NCBI GenBank assembly: GCA_036557225.1
Contig: DATBHX010000056.1
Span: 1-64,000 of the forward strand
Length of the DNA stretch: 64,000 bases
Reading direction: 5' to 3'
DNA from: Angelobacter sp036557225
GTDB lineage: Bacteria; Acidobacteriota; Terriglobia; Terriglobales; Acidobacteriaceae
How positions within the stretch are numbered: position 1 is the first letter of the stretch; each line of letters opens with the position of its first letter. The notes below the pieces were generated by a model. That model had not been told where the DNA came from, did no database searches, and worked only from the letters and a program-made list of their open reading frames with translations. A program made the position numbers and the translations under genes. Shown here in pieces: positions 61,401 to 64,000 of the stretch.

Positions 61401-64000
61401 TGGCTTGACGACGGAAATATCGAGTATCTGGGACGAAACGATTTCCAGGTAAAAGTTCGCGGATTCCGGATTGAATTAGGCGAAATCGAGTCCCGCTTGC
61501 TTGAGCATGATGCTGTTCGAGAGGCGGTGGTAGTCGCCCGTAAAGACCGGACGGGCGAGCAACAGCTGGTGGCGTACTACGTGGGCCATGATCAGGCCAA
61601 ACCTGATGTGGAACAGTTACGCCACCATCTGGCTGCCACACTGCCGGAATATATGGTGCCGGCCGCCTATGTCTCACTGGAAAAATTCCCTCTGACTTCA
61701 AGCGGAAAGCTCGATCGAAAGGCTCTGCCCTCCGCGGATAGCAGCGCCTATGTGACTCGAGGCTACGAAGCACCTGTGGGCGAAGTGGAGAACAGTGTCG
61801 CTTCCATCTGGGCGGACGTGCTCAAACTCGAACGTGTCGGCCGCAATGATAATTTCTTCGAACTTGGCGGTCATTCTCTGCTGGCAGTGACCGTTATTGA
61901 ACGCATGCGCGAGGCGGGATTGGCGCTGGATGTGCGCGCGCTCTTTGCATCGCCAACGTTGAAAGGTTTGGCGGAAGCTGCAGGAGGAGAAAGCCGGGCC
62001 ATTGCCGTACCCCCCAACCTTATTCCGGCGGGCAGCACACAGATTACTCCAGCCATGCTGCCCTTAGTTGCCCTGAGCCAGAGCGACATTGAGAAAATCG
62101 TGGCCAGCGTCCCCGGCGGCGCCGCAAATGTCCAGGATATCTATCCGCTGGCGCCACTGCAGGAAGGCATTCTGTTTCACCATCGGCTGACCAAAGAAGG
62201 CGATGTCTATCTGACGGGAACACTTCTAGCCATTGAGAGCCGTGAAGATCTGGAACGGCATGTGCAAGCAGTTCAGACGGTCATTGACCGCCACGATATT
62301 CTGCGTACCGCAATTGTCTGGGAAGGCTTGCCGGAGCCGGTGCAGGTGGTATGGCGCAAGGCGCAGATCAAAGTGGAACATGTCACTCTCGACCCTGCCG
62401 CGGGTGACATCGCACAACAGCTGCTTGCTCGTTTCAGTCCCAGACATTACCGGCTCGATGTCCGTCAGGCGCCGTTGTGGCGTCTGTTCATCGCCGAAGA
62501 TGCTCCCAATCACCGATGGGTGATCCTTGATCTGATGCACCATATGGTGGTTGACCACGTGACGCTTGAAATCCTGCAGCAGGAGATTCAAGCCATCGCG
62601 CAAGGCAAGGCAGAAGGCTTGCTGCAGCCGTTGCCATTCCGTAATTTTGTGGCCCAGACACGTCTCGGCATCAGCCGCGAAGAACATGAGACCTTCTTTA
62701 CGCGCATGCTGGGGGATGTAGACGAACCTACAGCGCCGTATGGATTGACCAACGTACAAGGGGATGGCAGCGGCACGAAGGAAGCCCATCGCACGGTCGA
62801 TGCAGAATTGTTCGAGCGGTTGCGTACCCAGGCTCGAACCATGGGTGTAAGCGTGGCAAGCATGTGCCATCTGGCCTGGGCCCTCGTGCTGGCCCGGACC
62901 TCGGGACGCGACGATGTGGCTTTCGGCACGGTGATGTTTGGCCGCATGCAGGCAGGCGAGGGCTCCGACCGCGCGCTGGGAATCTTCATCAATACACTGC
63001 CGTTGCGAATCCGTTTAGAAAATGACAACGTGCAAGCAAGCGTACACAACACACATGCTTTGCTCACGCAATTGCTCCGCCATGAGCACGCATCTCTGGG
63101 CCTGGCGCAACGCTGCAGTTCATTGCGCCCGCCGGCGCCTCTCTTTACCTCAATCTTGAATTACCGCCACACGCTTGCTGAGGGCCGGGATTCTGAAACA
63201 GGCATGAAAAGCGGGGAGACATGGGCGGGCTGGAAAGTGCTGGGAGTGGAGGACCGCAACAACTATCCATTCGCTCTATCCATCAACGATTTCGGTGAAG
63301 GTCTGAGCTTTGACGTGAAGGTGGACGGGTCCATCGAGCCACAGCAAGTCTGCGATCTGATGCATACAGCACTGGAATCCCTCACAAAGACGCTGGAGTC
63401 GGATCCCGCCGCTCTGGTCAAGAGACTCGATGTGCTGCCGTCCGCAGTACGGGAACAGCTTGTCATCGGCTGGAACCTGACGAAGACGGAATATCCAGAG
63501 AATACGTGCATACATCTTCAATTCGAAAAGCAGGTGGAGAGAACGCCGGAGCTGCGGGCCGTGGCGTCACAAGGGCAAGGTCTGAGCTATCAGGAGCTGA
63601 ACCGGCGCGCTAACCAACTGGGCCATTACCTGAGAAATCTGGGAGTCGGGCCGGACATTCGCGTTGGCATCTGCATGAAACGCAGTGTCGAAATGATTGT
63701 AGCTGTGTTGGCGATCATGAAGGCAGGCGGCGCCTATGTGCCCTTGGATCCTGCGTATCCCGAAGAGCGGCTGCGCTACATGATGGAAGACGCAGGGATA
63801 TTGATTGTGGTGACGCAAAAAGAAGTGGAGGCGGCGCTCCGCAGCAGCGGCATATGGCTGGTTTGCGTCGATGAAGAAGAGGAGAGGGCGAGGATCGCAC
63901 AAGAGAATGAGCAGAACCCCGAAGCGATCACTGCTATAGAAAACCTCGCCTACGTGATCTATACATCCGGGTCCACCGGAAAGAGCAAAGGGGTTGGAAT
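55452..64000 (+). CDS. Nonribosomal peptide synthetase, C-A-T-C-A-T-C-A (3' end outside window)
   Basis: This frame stays open for 2849 codons to the right edge. Approximate domains: C1 15-450; A1 480-985 (YTSGSTGTPKG, YRTGDL); T1 near 1030 (FFELGGHSLLAI); C2 1120-1560; A2 1590-2090; T2 near 2135; C3 2220-2660; A3 from 2685, cut off after its core A3 motif. C1 has MHNLVSD where active domains have HH...D, so the catalytic His (residue 154) is Asn. C2 and C3 keep both His and also carry the N-terminal HH....GD motif (HHLLETEGD, HHRLTKEGD) of dual epimerisation/condensation domains. The A2 code, read by alignment to GrsA, is DVWHVSLVD, a serine code. The A1 code (DAGDMGHVC) is not one I recognise. 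The ATG has AGGA 8 nt upstream. Confidence 0.95.
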   Translation, partial: MALLSAVQLKQMSGNGPAEDALTLSSAQQRLWFLAQMAGISDAHHISWGLHIFGELDFHVLKRALDRLVERHQILRASFKSVDGQPWQSVAAPDCGFELREHKLSAGGEAEIELERIRRHEAGRGFDLEHGPLIRGRLVHLAAQEHVLFISMHNLVSDIWSAGIVTNELSALYKAYSAGEDDPLPEPVMQYADYALWEQQQLSGGGMQRERDYWRSALEGAPLLLELPVDRPRQAEQVSACDVVDLQLNATLTRKLKALGRRHAMTLDMLMLAAWSVVLSRLSGQKELVIGVASSNRTRPGTRGLIGPFANKLALRIETSGAVAGLLERVKSRMLEARDHQDLPFEQVVEMVKPPRSIARAPIFQTMLVWQEQQKQLSISGLKVVSEQTRCGVSEFDLELALGESGDRIVGGLKYVTALFDRGTIEWHAGYLRKALAAMVADESLEIDRIPLLSDVERVFLLELGNGASGVKSMMTPEGVCLYGLISAQAERSPHVAAVIEPGREITYRQLVQRANGLGRKLKELGVGPETRVALLADRSAESVIGVLGILAADGAYVPLDPSFPEERIAFILNDASVPVLLAPAVLAEQARAAIQRAGIAARIVVIADAPTAELPLDQEVTPANAAYVIYTSGSTGTPKGVVVEHSGAVNLVRGFAARHDFGGHRLLMIPPLVFDASVGDVFPALAAGGTLVLHPAPAELGWMELEQFCREFRITAIDAPAALWRRWTDGFASYQGNDILLPDVTLLMIGGENVPLEQVRLFARLTESRVLLANHYGPTEASVCATMLITQDGSELDGQDFPIGRPLPGIRVYVLDEHLQLTPRGATGELCIGGAGVAREYLNCPELTGTAFIHDPFSPGGKARMYRTGDLVRWNAGGTLQFIGRRDHQVKLRGLRVELGEIEACLAGHPGVREAVVLAREDHPGNKLLAAYITTVAGNGFGAEIDIEALRTHLSSQLPAHMVPAAYVLMKEFPLNANGKLDRKKLPVPDTDAYLAREYEAPLGEIESTVASIWAGVLKVERVGRNDNFFELGGHSLLAITAIERMREAGYTVDVRDLFASPTLKGLAEAAGKESRGIAVPPNLIPEGCAKITPEMLPLINLSQGEIEKIVDSVPGGAANVQDIYPLAPLQEGILFHHLLETEGDVYLTTRLLTVESRQHLDRYLAALQTVIDRHDILRTGIAWKGLPEPVQVVWRHAPLSAEEVNLDPAKGDIAEQLCARFNTRHYRLDVRHAPLFRLAIAEDPAHKRWLILELMHHLIGDQMTSQVMQQETQAIVQGDAERLPVPTLFRDFVVQARQGVSREEHETFFARMLKDVDEPTAPFGLTDVQGDGSRIVEMRHEIDSGLSRQLRAEARRLGVTLASLCHVAWALVLACVSGRDDVVFGTVMFGRMQSSEGSDRGLGLFINTLPVRIRVGDEGVASSVRKTHELLTQLLRHEHASLGLAQRCSSVRPPVPLFTSLLNYRHVGAANAMTERDAARLQSEDNNDRTSLKVKVLGEWERTNFPFGLYLNDMGQDLSIDVQVDNSIRPQRVCALMETALTVLVEALQNTPERTLASLSVLPEEERQQVLYRWNATEAEYPQEKCLHELFEEQVEKTPDATALVFENESLSYIELNRRANCLAHCLREMGVKADERVGICAERGIEMVVALFAVLKAGGAYVPLDPDYPEERLQYMLKNSSPVVVLTQGYLLERMKATSAASVQRQPVIDITVASLLWQEQAAANLDRTQTGLTSDHLAYVIYTSGSTGTPKGAMIEHKSIVNRLIWMQSAYELKADDAVLQKTPFSFDVSVWEFFWPLLTGARLVMARPGGHKDPGYLCEMIAKNRITTLHFVPSMLHAFLEYGDAKSCSSIKNIVCSGEALSPSLARRCRELLPGAELHNLYGPTEAAVDVTAWTYPAQAAPPATIPIGRPIANTQMYILDSKTQPVPAGVAGELYIGGVQVGRGYLNRDELTAERFVKDPFAQQAGARMYRTGDLGRWLDDGNIEYLGRNDFQVKVRGFRIELGEIESRLLEHDAVREAVVVARKDRTGEQQLVAYYVGHDQAKPDVEQLRHHLAATLPEYMVPAAYVSLEKFPLTSSGKLDRKALPSADSSAYVTRGYEAPVGEVENSVASIWADVLKLERVGRNDNFFELGGHSLLAVTVIERMREAGLALDVRALFASPTLKGLAEAAGGESRAIAVPPNLIPAGSTQITPAMLPLVALSQSDIEKIVASVPGGAANVQDIYPLAPLQEGILFHHRLTKEGDVYLTGTLLAIESREDLERHVQAVQTVIDRHDILRTAIVWEGLPEPVQVVWRKAQIKVEHVTLDPAAGDIAQQLLARFSPRHYRLDVRQAPLWRLFIAEDAPNHRWVILDLMHHMVVDHVTLEILQQEIQAIAQGKAEGLLQPLPFRNFVAQTRLGISREEHETFFTRMLGDVDEPTAPYGLTNVQGDGSGTKEAHRTVDAELFERLRTQARTMGVSVASMCHLAWALVLARTSGRDDVAFGTVMFGRMQAGEGSDRALGIFINTLPLRIRLENDNVQASVHNTHALLTQLLRHEHASLGLAQRCSSLRPPAPLFTSILNYRHTLAEGRDSETGMKSGETWAGWKVLGVEDRNNYPFALSINDFGEGLSFDVKVDGSIEPQQVCDLMHTALESLTKTLESDPAALVKRLDVLPSAVREQLVIGWNLTKTEYPENTCIHLQFEKQVERTPELRAVASQGQGLSYQELNRRANQLGHYLRNLGVGPDIRVGICMKRSVEMIVAVLAIMKAGGAYVPLDPAYPEERLRYMMEDAGILIVVTQKEVEAALRSSGIWLVCVDEEEERARIAQENEQNPEAITAIENLAYVIYTSGSTGKSKGVG
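58441..59862 (+). repeat. T-C module unit, copy 1 of an internal NRPS duplication
   Basis: Carrier plus condensation region of module 1/2. It is collinear and strongly similar with 61753-63176, sharing the linker (IAVPPNLIP...ITP.MLPL..LSQ..IEKIV.SVPGGAANVQDIYPLAPLQEGILFHH) and most of the C domain (FFARML.DVDEPTAP, LLRHEHASLGLAQRCSS). The two lengths differ by about 2 bp by my boundaries. Confidence 0.8.
61753..63176 (+). repeat. T-C module unit, copy 2 of an internal NRPS duplication
   Basis: Second copy of the unit at 58441-59862. Similarity is high in the T domain, linker and C domain and falls off in the adjacent A domains, a pattern expected from module duplication or recombination. 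Confidence 0.8.

Overview
The window looks like a chromosome segment of a soil-type Acidobacteriota. This is inferred from the gene mix: two very large Oar-like TonB-dependent receptors with an N-terminal carboxypeptidase-regulatory domain, many long secreted beta-rich proteins (SBBP, BNR/MBG, LamG, DUF11-type repeats), NxxGxxAF and DUF3455 secreted proteins, a winged-helix/AAA regulator, and several exported peptidases. No rRNA, tRNA, CRISPR array, insertion sequence or phage gene was seen.

Layout. (1) 1-10.4 kb: secreted proteins. An SBBP beta-propeller protein runs off the left edge; a BNR/Ig/MBG protein ends at a strong terminator; then come an exported ABM-fold protein and three small minus-strand secreted proteins (NxxGxxAF repeat, DUF3455, unknown). 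(2) 10.6-16.3 kb: a winged-helix/AAA/TPR-like signalling protein and a twin-LamG surface protein with long Pro-Thr linkers. (3) 16.6-30.3 kb: a catabolic island. It holds tryptophan 2,3-dioxygenase, two membrane proteins built from three copies of one unit, a 2-aminobenzoate-CoA ligase, and a tight six-gene operon (2-aminobenzoyl-CoA monooxygenase/reductase, SDR, MarR regulator, crotonase, acyl-CoA dehydrogenase, RidA). A TonB-dependent receptor diverges from the operon. An almost identical palindromic motif sits in both divergent control regions (19107-19132 and 27163-27188), so I infer one MarR-controlled regulon for tryptophan/kynurenine/anthranilate breakdown. (4) 30.4-40.2 kb: a flavin amine oxidase, a 1844-residue subtilisin-like surface protein with an unusual catalytic-site substitution, and a Tat-exported GH127 glycosidase. 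(5) 40.3-53.0 kb: a peptide-degradation block. M1 aminopeptidase and DPP4-type S9 peptidase face a three-gene operon of TonB receptor, BT1/MFS-type transporter and M14 carboxypeptidase. (6) 53.4-64 kb: the start of a secondary-metabolite locus. It has a tiny ORF with a perfect Shine-Dalgarno, a LuxR-type regulator, a NusG/UpxY/LoaP-like antiterminator, and a giant NRPS gene that runs off the right edge (C-A-T-C-A-T-C-A visible).

How they work together. Region 3 can plausibly take tryptophan to anthranilate (kynurenine formamidase and kynureninase are not in the window), then to 2-aminobenzoyl-CoA, dearomatise it, remove the enamine nitrogen and open the ring hydrolytically. Region 5 would turn external peptides into free amino acids, which could feed region 3. 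Region 6 is a peptide biosynthesis locus. Its second module is predicted to use serine, and the next two condensation domains look like dual epimerisation/condensation domains.

All domain calls come from reading the translations by eye; no database search was run.
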